Below are positions 44,854 through 54,195 of a stretch of DNA of 64,000 nt, one piece after another (within the stretch, counting starts at the first letter, position 1; each line of letters starts with the position of its first letter). The notes under the pieces are model-generated. The model was given only the letters and a program-made list of their open reading frames with translations. It made no database searches and had not been told where the DNA came from. Source of the stretch: Leptolinea sp964446955. GTDB taxonomy: Bacteria > Chloroflexota > Anaerolineae > Anaerolineales > Anaerolineaceae. The stretch spans positions 62,001-126,000 of the forward strand of contig CAYUQJ010000008.1 in the NCBI GenBank assembly GCA_964446955.1, read 5' to 3'. The position numbers were made by a program, and so were the translations under genes.

Positions 44854-45804
44854 ATGAGAAAAACCTGGAATGACCCGACATTAAAACCATCGGATATTAC
44901 ACCGGAAGAGGTTTATATAAACCGGAGACAATTCTTTAAAATGGGGGCGATCGGTCTTGGCGCCGTCGCGCTTTCCGCCTGCGGCGTCCCGACCGCGAAT
45001 ACCGGGGTTGGAGAGACCGAACCGGATTACTCGAAGCTGGACGAGCTGGGCGATCCTGCGACATCCTATGACGCTATCACAGGATATAACAATTTTTACG
45101 AATTTTCTCTGGGCAAGGAAGAGGTGGCTTCGCTGGCAGAAAAAATGTCGGTAAGTCCGTGGGAGGTGGTTGTTGAAGGGTTGGTAAATCAGCCGAAGAC
45201 CTTTTCCATCGAAGATATTCTTTCGCGGTTTCCCCGTGAAGAACGGATCTACCGCATGCGCTGCGTGGAAGGCTGGTCCATGGTGATACCCTGGCTCGGG
45301 TTTCCTCTGGCAAACCTGTTGAAGGAAGTGGAACCAACAGGTGATGCCAAATATGTACGTTTTGTTTCATCCATGCAGCCGGATACCATGCCCGGTTTGC
45401 GGAATCCGGCTTTCCCATGGCCGTATACAGAAGGCCTCCGGTTGGATGAAGCCATGCACGACCTGACCCTGTTATCCACTGGATTGTATGGAAAGGAAAT
45501 GCCCAGGCAGAACGGAGCGCCGCTCAGGCTGGTCGTTCCCTGGAAATACGGGTTCAAGAGCATAAAAAGCATTGTCAAAATCGAGTTGACGGCTGAACAA
45601 CCATCCACCTTGTGGTCTTCGGTTGCTCCCAACGAATATGGTTTCTATTCGAACGTTAATCCGGGTAAGCCCCACCCACGCTGGTCGCAGGAGACGGAAC
45701 GGCGAATTGGGGAGTTTAAACGGCGTGACACGTTATTGTTCAATGGGTATGCAGAATCGGTGGCTGGTTTGTACGCGGGGATGGACCTCAACCGGTATTT
45801 CTAG
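44854..45804 (+). CDS. msrP: Protein-methionine-sulfoxide reductase, molybdopterin subunit
   Basis: MsrP (YedY) repairs oxidised methionine in exported proteins. The 316-residue precursor has a twin-arginine signal (INRRQFFKMG, R24-R25) with a LSACG sequence after it. The sulfite-oxidase fold follows, with the molybdenum-ligand C137 in RMRCVEGWSMVIPWLGFP, PRQNGAPLRLVVPWKYGFKS and a C-terminal family motif. The MsrQ gene starts 8 bases downstream. Export is probably through Tat in folded form. Confidence 0.95.
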   Translation: MRKTWNDPTLKPSDITPEEVYINRRQFFKMGAIGLGAVALSACGVPTANTGVGETEPDYSKLDELGDPATSYDAITGYNNFYEFSLGKEEVASLAEKMSVSPWEVVVEGLVNQPKTFSIEDILSRFPREERIYRMRCVEGWSMVIPWLGFPLANLLKEVEPTGDAKYVRFVSSMQPDTMPGLRNPAFPWPYTEGLRLDEAMHDLTLLSTGLYGKEMPRQNGAPLRLVVPWKYGFKSIKSIVKIELTAEQPSTLWSSVAPNEYGFYSNVNPGKPHPRWSQETERRIGEFKRRDTLLFNGYAESVAGLYAGMDLNRYF

Positions 45805-45812
45805 GAGGAAAG

Positions 45813-46454
45813 GTGTCTTTTAAAAAGCCATCAATACCCAGAGACCGGACGATCTTGTTGGTTGTCCGGTTGGTGCTATGGCTGCCGGCAGTGGGTCTGT
45901 TATTGGCGGCCATAACCGATAATTTGACCGCCAACCCGATTCAGGCTGCTGTACAACGAACCGGACTCACTGCTTTGGTCCTGCTGGGGCTGTCATTAGC
46001 CAGCACACCGGTAAAGATCTTCACGGGATGGCCTATTCTCATTCCTCTGCGAAAAATCTTTGGACTTCATTCCTTCTATTATGCAGCAGCGCACATGCTG
46101 TTGTTTGTTGTTTTGGATTATGGGATGGACATCAACCGGTTGATGTCCGACGCGGCTGGTAAACCGTTCATCATTGTCGGGTTTGCCGCTTTGTTCATTC
46201 TGTTCTTGTTGGCTGTCACATCCAACAGGCCTGCCATGGTATGGCTGGGTAAGAATTGGAAAAGGCTTCACCGGCTGGTTTATCTAGCCGCCCCTCTGGC
46301 GGGTCTGCATTTTGCCTGGGCGCTGAAAGGCAATCTGGCAACATTGAGCGGCAACATCTTCTGGCCAGCTGTTTATCTGGTTATTGTGATTATTTTGCTG
46401 ATAATCCGGATCCCGTCAGTCAGGCGATACATTAGCGCGATGCGATCGGATTAA
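45813..46454 (+). CDS. msrQ: MsrQ haem-binding membrane subunit
   Basis: MsrQ (YedZ) is the membrane cytochrome that feeds electrons to MsrP. The 213-residue protein has about six helices and the conserved histidines in LHSFYYAAAHMLLF and the later KRLHRLVYLAAPLAGLHFAW, which fit the ferric-reductase-like haem ligands. The GTG start 45813 has AGGAGGAA close upstream. It is in one operon with msrP and ended by a terminator. Confidence 0.94.
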   Translation: MSFKKPSIPRDRTILLVVRLVLWLPAVGLLLAAITDNLTANPIQAAVQRTGLTALVLLGLSLASTPVKIFTGWPILIPLRKIFGLHSFYYAAAHMLLFVVLDYGMDINRLMSDAAGKPFIIVGFAALFILFLLAVTSNRPAMVWLGKNWKRLHRLVYLAAPLAGLHFAWALKGNLATLSGNIFWPAVYLVIVIILLIIRIPSVRRYISAMRSD

Positions 46455-46460
46455 GGCAAA

Positions 46461-46491
46461 AAAAGTGTGCCGAATTTTCCGGCACACTTTT
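46461..46491. terminator. Terminator after msrQ
   Basis: AAAAGTGTGCCG (46461-46472) pairs with CGGCACACTTTT (46480-46491), a 12-bp stem. It lies between msrQ and the convergent gene at 46511. Confidence 0.9.
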
Positions 46492-46510
46492 GGTATTTCT
46501 GATCTTGATC

Positions 46511-47326
46511 CTATGGGATCGGGTTGTCATCATCGTTCGGGACGGGTGTCTTTCCGTACCAGGGATCCCATGGATGGGAATCCTGACGCAACGGACAGCG
46601 CAGCGAGGTGGCTTTCGGCAGCACCCCGGCCAGACAAATATCCGGCCGCCAGGGGACATTCAGTCGAACATCGTTATTCCAGAGGATGTTCCCATCTGCG
46701 TCTTTTACAACAAACTTGTATGTGTATTCCCAGAATACCCGTTTGCTCAGGTAGGCGTTTTTTGTGTAAAGCACAGCCGCGTTCTCGTTGTCAGCCGCGG
46801 GGGGAAGGTCGAAATTGAAAACCGGGTCTTTGTTCAACCAGTCATAGATCTCAACTTTTAGTCCTTCGGGAGCCTTCTGGTTAAATTCGAACACGTAATT
46901 ACAGGAATAATTGGGGATGGGAACCTCGGGAACACCGTCAACGACTGATGATACGTTGACACCTTCAGGCGGAATGGAAATTCCTTCGCCGGAAGGAGGC
47001 GCGGTGACCTGGTCATCCGGGTAACACCAGGCTGAGAAACCATCTTCCTTCATGGCCAGCGGCGGAATGGGAGTCGGGCTGGGAAGGGGCGTTTCAGTGG
47101 GTGTCGCGGTCGGAATCTCTGTAGGGGTCGGGGGAATTTCTGTGGGGGTGGATGTAGAGGTTGGGGCTGATGTCGCGGTTGCTTCCACCAGGGTGGCGGT
47201 CGCAGTTGGTGCCGGAGCGCTTGTTTTGGGTAAGACAAACGCGAATATTACTCCAAGGACCACAAACATGCCGATAACAGCCCAGAGAAATGGGAATGAT
47301 TTTTTACCGATGGGATTTTCTGCCAT
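46511..47326 (-). CDS. Single-pass membrane protein with Thr/Pro-rich linker
   Basis: A 271-residue protein. It has a short cytoplasmic start, one helix (about residues 12-33, LWAVIGMFVVLGVIFAF), a long Thr/Pro/Glu linker (about 38-95) and an exported domain of about 170 residues with four cysteines (AWCYPD, YSCNY, DICLAG and LRCPL), possibly two disulfides. The end is rich in Asp/Pro. I do not recognise the exported domain. The linker style is shared with other exported proteins in this window. The GC-rich linker could also be misread as a repeat. Confidence 0.75.
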   Translation of the reverse strand: MAENPIGKKSFPFLWAVIGMFVVLGVIFAFVLPKTSAPAPTATATLVEATATSAPTSTSTPTEIPPTPTEIPTATPTETPLPSPTPIPPLAMKEDGFSAWCYPDDQVTAPPSGEGISIPPEGVNVSSVVDGVPEVPIPNYSCNYVFEFNQKAPEGLKVEIYDWLNKDPVFNFDLPPAADNENAAVLYTKNAYLSKRVFWEYTYKFVVKDADGNILWNNDVRLNVPWRPDICLAGVLPKATSLRCPLRQDSHPWDPWYGKTPVPNDDDNPIP

Positions 47327-47457
47327 AGTTAGGCTCCAGGGGGTGGAGATTGTCCGCGTGCGGACGTGTGCGATTATACACCCTGGTTGAATTTTTCGAC
47401 GGGCATCCCATTATTCCCGGGATGCATGATTCCAAAACCTACCCGGAAAACGGAACA

Positions 47458-48549
47458 TCAGAATTGCTGACGGACACCACCACCCTGTGCTTTAACCATA
47501 TCAACACCTATGTTGATCAGCTCGTCAGTCTGGAACCGTGAAAGCGTACCCATCACCGCGGCATGCACACCACGGGGAGAGAATAAAATAACCAGTTGGC
47601 CTGATTGGTCTGACTTGCTTATGGTTTTCATGGGATGCCGTTCCGCCCAATTTTTGCAGGGGATGATTGTCCACTGGTTTAGTATGGATTGGCCGAAGGC
47701 AGGTTCATTGGAAAAAACAGAAAAATGTTGATCGAAACCATTGTCCTTTGTGGTGATCGTTTCAGCCGGGTCAAACCCTGGTGTATCGGATGGCAGGAAT
47801 CCGTAGATTCCCAGCATATGCCGGTAGACCTGTAAAGCGAGATTACCAATAAGACCACCGCCAGGTATGTTTAATGAGCTGACCGGTTTTTGGGCGATAA
47901 GAAGGAATTTACCGGGACAGGTGAAATCTGGCGAAAGCCAACGGGTACTAACCGGACTTCCGTTCATACTGGTGATTTCAATGGTCCACGTGACACCGGA
48001 AGTGGTCCCCTGATCCACTTTTTCGGAATGTTGAGTCATTACCGCCTGATTTTGAAAAGCTCCCTGATGTAAATTTTTCGCCTTTTCCTGCCAGCCGGGT
48101 AGATTTAAAAACTGGCACAATTCTCTGGCTTGACGGGCTTTGTTGTTATAACCATTGGTGTAAAAGCCTCGCGTTGGCACAATTTCACCATCGGTTTTTA
48201 TCAGAACGAGTCGGTAATTGGCGCCCCGGTTGCGGTGGGATGATCGGGTTCGGCTGGTTTCCACGTCAAAATCCGCGATTTGCCCAAAGGGGACTTCGAC
48301 ATCTTTACTGCCGAATATGGACTTGTTTGAGATAGTCACGGTGCGTTTGATACGGTCGGCTACTATGGTTGTTGACTGGCTGATGGCAAGAAACACCAGT
48401 CCGATAAAAAGAAAAATGAAAAGGGTGAAAAAGTCCTTTGAAAAAAAGAATGACACAATGGCTGCGATGATTGTGAAAAAAGCTATTGTGAGTGAGAGAA
48501 AAGGCCGGTCTTTGATCACAAGTTGGTTGGAAGGTGTTTGATCGTACAT
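47458..48549 (-). CDS. Two-helix membrane protein, unknown function
   Basis: A 363-residue protein with two adjacent hydrophobic segments near the N-terminus (about 17-36 and 40-60), then a PH-like or bPH2-like stretch (TVTISNKSIFGSKDVEVPFG, then RLVLIKTDG) up to about residue 150, and a C-terminal part of about 170 residues that I do not recognise. A GGGAGAG ribosome site is upstream. It is a single gene. The 131 bases before the next gene (47327-47457) hold nothing clear. Confidence 0.7.
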   Translation of the reverse strand: MYDQTPSNQLVIKDRPFLSLTIAFFTIIAAIVSFFFSKDFFTLFIFLFIGLVFLAISQSTTIVADRIKRTVTISNKSIFGSKDVEVPFGQIADFDVETSRTRSSHRNRGANYRLVLIKTDGEIVPTRGFYTNGYNNKARQARELCQFLNLPGWQEKAKNLHQGAFQNQAVMTQHSEKVDQGTTSGVTWTIEITSMNGSPVSTRWLSPDFTCPGKFLLIAQKPVSSLNIPGGGLIGNLALQVYRHMLGIYGFLPSDTPGFDPAETITTKDNGFDQHFSVFSNEPAFGQSILNQWTIIPCKNWAERHPMKTISKSDQSGQLVILFSPRGVHAAVMGTLSRFQTDELINIGVDMVKAQGGGVRQQF

Positions 48550-48689
48550 GGAATTCTCTCCCGAAAGAAGATTGGCTGTTTGGCAAATTAATCCAATTCA
48601 ATCGTATCCGATTGTACGAAACCAAACCACTTGTGAAAAGTGGCAGAATCAAAAACTTTCTATCCCGTTGATGAATAGGTAAGATATTT

Positions 48690-48726
48690 AAAGATCCTAA
48701 CAGGTATTACTGCCTGCCGGATCTTT
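48690..48726 (-). terminator. Hairpin ending the DUF2177 transcript
   Basis: AAAGATCC (48690-48697) pairs with GGATCTTT (48719-48726), with an inner CAGG/CCTG pair. On the minus strand it follows the DUF2177 stop by 26 bases and is followed by A/T-rich sequence. Confidence 0.65.
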
Positions 48727-48751
48727 GACTTGCATCTCTGTTTGCGCTGGT

Positions 48752-49144
48752 TTAAAAGCGGGAAAGAAGACTTCGCGCGCCCAGCGCTGTCGTGGCGCTC
48801 AAAAATGTTCCCCAGATAAGGTCCACCACTGTCACCAGTACCGGCCAGCCCTGAAGCGTTGCCAGGTTGGTCAGGTCGTATGTGGCATAAGCAATAAAAC
48901 CAAAGAAGGCTCCGCGAAGGATCGTTTCTTTCAGTGTGCCTTCACGTCCGGTTACAAAGACCACCATACCGACCACATACAGTAGATAAAAGATACCGGC
49001 TGCCAGGAAGTTGGGGGTATCGGTCATCAGGTGACCGATCTGGGATTTGTAAAATGACGGCGCTACCAATCCCAACCAGATGGCATCAAGCACAAGAAAT
49101 GGAATCAGCGTGAACACGTATGTCTTTCCAAAGGATGATCTCAT
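48752..49144 (-). CDS. DUF2177 membrane protein
   Basis: A 130-residue membrane protein with four helices. It matches the DUF2177 family in VLDAIWLGLVAPSFYKSQIG, FYLLYVVGMVVFV, GAFFGFIAYATYDLTNLATL and VDLIWGTFLSA. No activity is established for the family. ATG 49144 has AGGAGG 4 bases upstream; an in-frame TTG lies at 49159. A truncated second copy of its first 21 codons and promoter exists at 54449-54662. Confidence 0.88.
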   Translation of the reverse strand: MRSSFGKTYVFTLIPFLVLDAIWLGLVAPSFYKSQIGHLMTDTPNFLAAGIFYLLYVVGMVVFVTGREGTLKETILRGAFFGFIAYATYDLTNLATLQGWPVLVTVVDLIWGTFLSATTALGARSLLSRF

Positions 49145-49290
49145 GTTTCCTCCTGTCAATGTTGAGTGTACAGGAAATTGCGCTGAATTTAAAGCGCATG
49201 TATGAGAGTCAGATGGTAACGATCGGATGAAAATGAACTACAGGACGGTCATTCTCGTAAACCAGACTGTCTGGTCGGGCTGTATTATTT
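49082..49290. repeat. Direct repeat, left copy (DUF2177 5' end and upstream)
   Basis: About 200 bases covering the first 21 codons of the DUF2177 gene and its upstream region match 54449-54662 in the same orientation. A 36-base block is identical (49147-49182 with 54514-54549); the coding part has 56 of 63 identical bases; similarity falls further upstream. The two copies bracket the AT-richer block. Confidence 0.85.
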
Positions 49291-49381
49291 ACACTCTTGA
49301 AATTGATTACATCCTTATGCGCTAAACAAAATATAATTATTTGACCAGTTTGAAATGCAATCACAATTATGGGAGATTGCT

Positions 49382-49732
49382 ATGAACAATAGAAAAAGTA
49401 TTGCTGTTGGTGTGGATTACGACAACCATATTTGGGGTAGCCATTTTGGAATTTCTCCCCTTTATTATATATATGACCTCAGTGGTAAATTAATTGAAAA
49501 ACGCCCAAACCCCTATTGTGTTGGCGGGGTTAAGGAAAAACACCATGATGATCCCGAATTAATCCTGGATTTGTTGCCTGAATGCAATGTTTTCATCGCA
49601 CAAAAGATGGGTGGTCGAAGCAAACAATTACTGGCAGAAAAATTGAATGTAGAACCTATATTGACGGGAGAGAGTGACCCGGATGTCGCTGTCTCAACTT
49701 ACATAAAAGAACTGGGGAGCAATCCAGAATAA
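49382..49732 (+). CDS. NifX/NifB-like (dinitrogenase cofactor family) protein
   Basis: A 116-residue protein of the dinitrogenase iron-molybdenum cofactor family (NifX, NafY and C-terminus of NifB), a ribonuclease H-like fold that binds metal clusters. It shows the start SIAVGVDYDNHIWGSHFG, then a CVGGVKEKHHD loop and LPECNVFIAQKMGG. No nitrogenase gene is nearby, so a nitrogen role is not implied. ATG 49382 is chosen for GGGAG 7 bases upstream. It opens the AT-richer block and runs opposite to the four genes after it. Confidence 0.83.
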   Translation: MNNRKSIAVGVDYDNHIWGSHFGISPLYYIYDLSGKLIEKRPNPYCVGGVKEKHHDDPELILDLLPECNVFIAQKMGGRSKQLLAEKLNVEPILTGESDPDVAVSTYIKELGSNPE

Positions 49733-49806
49733 AATTCCAGAAAAATCCATTCATCTATTCTTTAATTAATTATATGGAAGAAGAAACCTGGGTGAACTAT
49801 AACAAA

Positions 49807-49836
49807 AAAGTGCTCCAAATAAAAAGAAAGCACTTT
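49807..49836 (-). terminator. Terminator of the FAD-enzyme operon
   Basis: AAAGTGCT (49807-49814) pairs with AGCACTTT (49829-49836). On the minus strand the stem is followed by TTT. It lies 107 bases after the stop of the gene at 49943 and could serve the NifX-like gene weakly too. Confidence 0.6.
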
Positions 49837-49942
49837 AAGATTTCTGTACACCAAACACAAACTGTCAATCGTTCTGTTCCCCTTTTAACGGGTCGTTATT
49901 TTTAATGGAGTTTGGGGTCAGTACGCTTATATAAGCCTATAA

Positions 49943-51289
49943 CTATTCCCTCATGGACAGTAATGCTTTCCCCGCGGCATTGACAATGGGATACGCAATC
50001 GGAGAAGGTGTCAGTGCCGGATGAGTTCCCATTTGAAATTGATAGATCTCATTGGCAGTCATTTGGTGCATGATGCCTGCACTTACCAGGTTGATCATTT
50101 CACCAACAGTTTTTCCTCCAGAAATAGACCCGCCCAAAAGTTCTCTTGTGTATTTGGCGAACATAAGTTTAACTTTTACTAAATTTGAGTTAGGCATCCC
50201 ACCCGGATGTGTATCGGTTGCTTCTGCTGTTCCAATAACATAACTTATTCCAGCTTCAATGGCAGCCCGCTCAGTCAGACCTGAAACTGCAAACGCTCGG
50301 CCATTAATCATAGTCGAAAACGTGCTGATGACACCGGGGTTCCGATGAACCGGTGAATAAAGATTTGCCCCGGCAATGCGTGCTTCTGATGTTGCGATAG
50401 AGGCAAGCATAACTCCAATTGTCCGACCAGTGAAGAATGACTGCTTTTCAGCACAATCTCCGCACGCAAAAATATTCGGATCGGTGTGACTTTGCATATA
50501 ATGATTTACTTTAATTGCCTGTTTAACACCGAGTTTAAGACCAGATATTTTTGCCAGTTCGGTGTTAGGAACTGCGCCAATACCGAGAATTACCATATCC
50601 GCTTTTAGGTTTACTCCTCCAGATAACTTAACACCTGTAACGGCATCGTCCCCGAGAATAGCTTCAACTTTGGTTTTGGTCAGGATTTTTACTCCTGTTT
50701 CGGTCAACTTTGATTCTGCCTCGATACAGAATTCATCATCCATAGCTGTTTGCAGACAATGCGGCATTGCCTCGACGACTGTCACATTAATATCGCGATT
50801 TTTTTGACATTCATCAGCAAACTCAACACCAATAAATCCCCCACCAATAATCACCAAGTCTTTGACCGTTTTCATCTCCTCCAGAAGGTCTGCGAGATAA
50901 TCAAATTCTTTTTTAACCGCATAGACATTTTTTTTATTTATTCCGGGGATAGGTGGAATAAGTGGAACTGAACCGGTAGCAAAGACAAGTTTATCGTAAG
51001 AAATAATCTCATTGTCCTGGAGCGTTACCATCTTCTTTTCTCGATCCACCGAAACTGCTTCACCTTTGATCAATTCAATTTCATTTTTAACAAACAACCC
51101 ATCCGGGATTACATTATTCTGTGGACCTCCGACAGTTCCATAAATATAAGGAATTCCACACGGGATTAATACTGTACCCTCTTTGCGAATTAGTACGACC
51201 TTTTTTTCAGGATAGTGTTGACGACAACTCACTCCCGCTGCGATACCGGAAATCCCACCTAATATCACGACATCTGCTTGTTTCATCAT
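49943..51289 (-). CDS. FAD-dependent NADH oxidase / CoA-disulfide reductase-like enzyme
   Basis: A 448-residue pyridine nucleotide-disulfide oxidoreductase. It has the FAD loop VVILGGISGIAAG, the redox C44 in LIPCGIPYIYG (single active cysteine, as in CoA-disulfide reductase and NADH oxidases/peroxidases), the NAD loop VIIGGGFIGVEFA, and FACGDCAEKQSF. Its likely job is thiol/disulfide or oxygen detoxification; the substrate is not decided. GAGGAG is just before two ATG codons (51289 and 51286). It is the last gene of a four-gene minus-strand unit. Confidence 0.9.
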   Translation of the reverse strand: MMKQADVVILGGISGIAAGVSCRQHYPEKKVVLIRKEGTVLIPCGIPYIYGTVGGPQNNVIPDGLFVKNEIELIKGEAVSVDREKKMVTLQDNEIISYDKLVFATGSVPLIPPIPGINKKNVYAVKKEFDYLADLLEEMKTVKDLVIIGGGFIGVEFADECQKNRDINVTVVEAMPHCLQTAMDDEFCIEAESKLTETGVKILTKTKVEAILGDDAVTGVKLSGGVNLKADMVILGIGAVPNTELAKISGLKLGVKQAIKVNHYMQSHTDPNIFACGDCAEKQSFFTGRTIGVMLASIATSEARIAGANLYSPVHRNPGVISTFSTMINGRAFAVSGLTERAAIEAGISYVIGTAEATDTHPGGMPNSNLVKVKLMFAKYTRELLGGSISGGKTVGEMINLVSAGIMHQMTANEIYQFQMGTHPALTPSPIAYPIVNAAGKALLSMRE

Positions 51290-51311
51290 AAGCTCCTCAA
51301 TTGAAATCTTT

Positions 51312-51977
51312 TTACTGAATATTTGCTTTGCGCGTACTCAGTAATCGAACATAGCCTTTGTAAAAAGTTGTGGATTTAAATTCGTGAAAACCCTGTTTTT
51401 GTAAAATGCCTTTTAAGTCTCTTGAGATAAAATCGGTTGCTAAAGGACATTCGACTTTGAATGCAAAACGTGCTAGCAAGGAAGCATGTTGCAAATCAAA
51501 CTCATTGTAATCCAGGATAATAAACTCTCCACCAGGGCGCAAGGCACGTCGTGCGTTATCGATGATTTGTAATCGATTTTCTTGAACAAATCCATGTAAT
51601 ACAAACGAAATAAAAATTTTATCAAATTCATTTTCATAGGGTAATACTTCGTCTATACGGAGATTTTTAAATTCAACATTTGAATATTTCTTACATCGAG
51701 TCTGGGCTTGTTCCAGCATTTCTGTGCCAATATCCAGCCCTAGTACCTTCCCTTGATCAGAGAGATATTTTGTCATTAAACACATATTCCGCCCGCTGCC
51801 GCATCCAAAATCCAGTATTTTATCTTGAGGTTGAATGTTCATTTCTTTCACAACATTTTGGATAAAGGAAGGGTAGCTCCCTATACTAATCAAATTCATC
51901 AGTAGGTCGTAGTGCCGGGCTTCGAAACCTTTAACTTCAACCTTTGAATCAGATTGTTTGTATTTTGTCGTATTCAT
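51312..51977 (-). CDS. Class I SAM-dependent methyltransferase
   Basis: A 221-residue methyltransferase with motif I ILDFGCGSGRNMCL, motif II/III LGLDIGTEMLEQA, and RRALRPGGEFIILDYNEFD. The substrate is unknown. It lies 22 bases after the hydrolase stop direction-wise and 22 before the FAD enzyme, so it shares their transcript. Codon use is AT-rich compared with genes before 48700. Confidence 0.86.
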   Translation of the reverse strand: MNTTKYKQSDSKVEVKGFEARHYDLLMNLISIGSYPSFIQNVVKEMNIQPQDKILDFGCGSGRNMCLMTKYLSDQGKVLGLDIGTEMLEQAQTRCKKYSNVEFKNLRIDEVLPYENEFDKIFISFVLHGFVQENRLQIIDNARRALRPGGEFIILDYNEFDLQHASLLARFAFKVECPLATDFISRDLKGILQKQGFHEFKSTTFYKGYVRLLSTRKANIQ

Positions 51978-52007
51978 TATTTTCTCTTTTCTTGTTGAGT
52001 TGTTTTA

Positions 52008-52871
52008 TTAGCTGACAGGCAGAGATTCTTTCAGGAATGTTTCAATCCTTGCCCAAAATTCAGGATGAGACTCGCAATTGCTATGCCCTTTATCTGGAAC
52101 AATCCATAAGTGAGTCTTTTCACTGTTGCCAGATTTTTCAAGAGCCTGTCCCTGAGCAAGTGGAACAGTGATATCTTTATCGCCATGCACCAGAAGAATA
52201 TCCGCTTTAGCATTCTGAATGTTGTTGACTGGGGCAATCTTGTCAAAATCGATGTTAAAGCGGAATTTGATGTAACTAAATAGAAACTTGGGAATAAAGG
52301 TTGGAATTCTTCTTTTTTGGAATTCAAGATTCATTACTTCGGCAGGATGTGAAAGTGCTCCTACAGTAACCACACTTTTAACCTGATGATTAAAACTAGC
52401 AGCATTAATTGCTGCACCGCCACCAATCGACAAACCGATAACGCCGAACTCACCTGAAGAAAATGAATCTAACTGGGAGACATAATTTATGGCGGCTAGT
52501 GTGTCCTCTGAAAAAGACCACACAGTTGGGTGCTTTTCTGATGAACTACTGCCATGGTTGCGAGCATCAAACGTCAACAAGTTGTATCCTAGTTGATGTA
52601 AATAAGCGATGTATGGAAGCATTCGCGAAAGGTTGCGTCCCCAACCGTGTACTAAAAAAATCGTCGGTGCTTTTTGAGATCCAGGAATCCACCACCCGTA
52701 AAGGTGGGCTTTATTTGAGACGGGAATATTTATCTCGCTAAATGAGATACCATATTTCTCTGGCGTTGAATGATGTGGTGCTTTCTCGTTACGATACATA
52801 CGAGCAATGAGCAGGTCCAATAACAAAACAATCAAGATGATGATGGTTACGATCAAAACAAAATACAACAT
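52008..52871 (-). CDS. Membrane-anchored alpha/beta hydrolase
   Basis: A 287-residue hydrolase with an N-terminal membrane anchor (about residues 3-24). The fold shows IFLVHGWGRNLSRM, FDARNHGSS, the nucleophile elbow GVIGLSIGGGAAINA, the acid in LVHGDKDITVP and the histidine in VPDKGHSNCESH. These triad motifs are complete. The substrate is unknown. It is the second gene of the four-gene unit. Confidence 0.87.
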   Translation of the reverse strand: MLYFVLIVTIIILIVLLLDLLIARMYRNEKAPHHSTPEKYGISFSEINIPVSNKAHLYGWWIPGSQKAPTIFLVHGWGRNLSRMLPYIAYLHQLGYNLLTFDARNHGSSSSEKHPTVWSFSEDTLAAINYVSQLDSFSSGEFGVIGLSIGGGAAINAASFNHQVKSVVTVGALSHPAEVMNLEFQKRRIPTFIPKFLFSYIKFRFNIDFDKIAPVNNIQNAKADILLVHGDKDITVPLAQGQALEKSGNSEKTHLWIVPDKGHSNCESHPEFWARIETFLKESLPVS

Positions 52872-52905
52872 ACTTTTCCTCCATTTTCCAGACTGAAAGG
52901 AATAT

Positions 52906-54195
52906 CTAATTTTTTCGGTTTATTGTATTTTCCATCACAAAGGAATTTTTTGCCCAGATGGAAATCATTGCAGTTCCTACTCCAACAAATAACGCTGTCA
53001 TTAAAAACAGTGCGGTATAAGACCAATGCTGCAGGAAATACCCCGCTGCAAGTGACAAAAAAGCAACTGGTAAAACAAGAACCGCATTTAATCCCGCATA
53101 ACTACTTCTCTGCTCCTCAGGGGCAAGCTCAAGCAACGCACTCTGAAAACCCACATCACGTCCATTTAATATAGTGCCGACCAGGAAAAATACAGGCAGC
53201 AAGCCTAACCATCCAAGTGAACTTAAAGCGATGGCTAACAGGGGGATTGAAGTGGAGGTTAATGCACAGAAAAATAGCATGCGCCTGCTCCCGGCACGGT
53301 CTACCAGGCGAGCCCAAAAAAAGCTGGCTATTGTGCCGCCCAATATTTGAACCAGTAAAAACCAGCCCACCGCTTCATCCGGCGCGCGCAGATTTTCACG
53401 GGCAAAGACTACATAGAATGGCATTGACATTAAACTAAATCCGGTCAAAAGCTGAACCGCTATAAGTGTTTTAATTTTTTGACTTGCATGGACGAGCTGT
53501 TGCCAATATTCGCGCCAGGGTAAAACTGTATTTTTAACAGTGGTTGATATCGGTTCTTTCATTGCCCAAAAACCCAGTGAGGCGATCGCCAGTCCTGCAG
53601 CAGCTAAACCAAATAACAAAGCGTAATTATTTGGATAAGCTACTTTTGCCAGGATTTGCTTTGCAACAAAAGCGGAGCCAATAGAAAGCGGTCCCGCTAA
53701 AGCACTCCTGCCGCCAAAGAATGCTCCCCGTTTTCCTGCAGGAATCACCCGCCCAATAAGATCGGTAAAAGGAATATTAGCAACGCCACCACCCGCATAA
53801 AATATTGCCAGCATTCCTACCAACGCCCATGCCATTAGTGTGGGGTGTTTGTTTCCAATTGAAAAAATGAGCCAGGCAAGTATCCCCCAACTAATTACGC
53901 GCAGTGAAATTGCTGCAATGAGGTATGGCTGTTTTCGCGGCTTAGGCTCGATCCAACGGGCAACAAATATTTGCGGTAGAGTGCCAGCCACTACCAACAC
54001 GGTAGAAAGTCCGCCTACCCAGATCGTTGAACCGGTCAGGTCTGCCACAAACGCCGAAATAACCGTTGTAGGTTGAGTTAAAGCCATTGCTAAAGCCAGA
54101 AAAGCGCCGTGCCATAATCCTGCAATAAAATTACGGCGGTTAATTGATAATGCCAAAGGGTTAAACGGTATGCTCGCTCTTTCATCTACTTGCAT
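52906..54195 (-). CDS. MFS transporter (first gene of the AT-rich unit)
   Basis: A 429-residue major facilitator with about 12 helices. The A-motif-like loop reads ARWIEPKPRKQP and the second half has FFWARLVDRAGSRRM. The substrate is unknown. A GGAGGTGA ribosome site, close to the ideal, lies before ATG 54195. It begins the minus-strand unit MFS-hydrolase-methyltransferase-FAD enzyme, with gaps of 34, 30 and 22 bases. Confidence 0.87.
   Translation of the reverse strand: MQVDERASIPFNPLALSINRRNFIAGLWHGAFLALAMALTQPTTVISAFVADLTGSTIWVGGLSTVLVVAGTLPQIFVARWIEPKPRKQPYLIAAISLRVISWGILAWLIFSIGNKHPTLMAWALVGMLAIFYAGGGVANIPFTDLIGRVIPAGKRGAFFGGRSALAGPLSIGSAFVAKQILAKVAYPNNYALLFGLAAAGLAIASLGFWAMKEPISTTVKNTVLPWREYWQQLVHASQKIKTLIAVQLLTGFSLMSMPFYVVFARENLRAPDEAVGWFLLVQILGGTIASFFWARLVDRAGSRRMLFFCALTSTSIPLLAIALSSLGWLGLLPVFFLVGTILNGRDVGFQSALLELAPEEQRSSYAGLNAVLVLPVAFLSLAAGYFLQHWSYTALFLMTALFVGVGTAMISIWAKNSFVMENTINRKN

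Noticed and set aside
46511..47326. Thr/Pro codon-rich stretch near 47060-47240 as a DNA tandem repeat or CRISPR-like array
   Set aside because: It is a coding linker with uneven ACC/CCN codons; no regular repeat-spacer unit.
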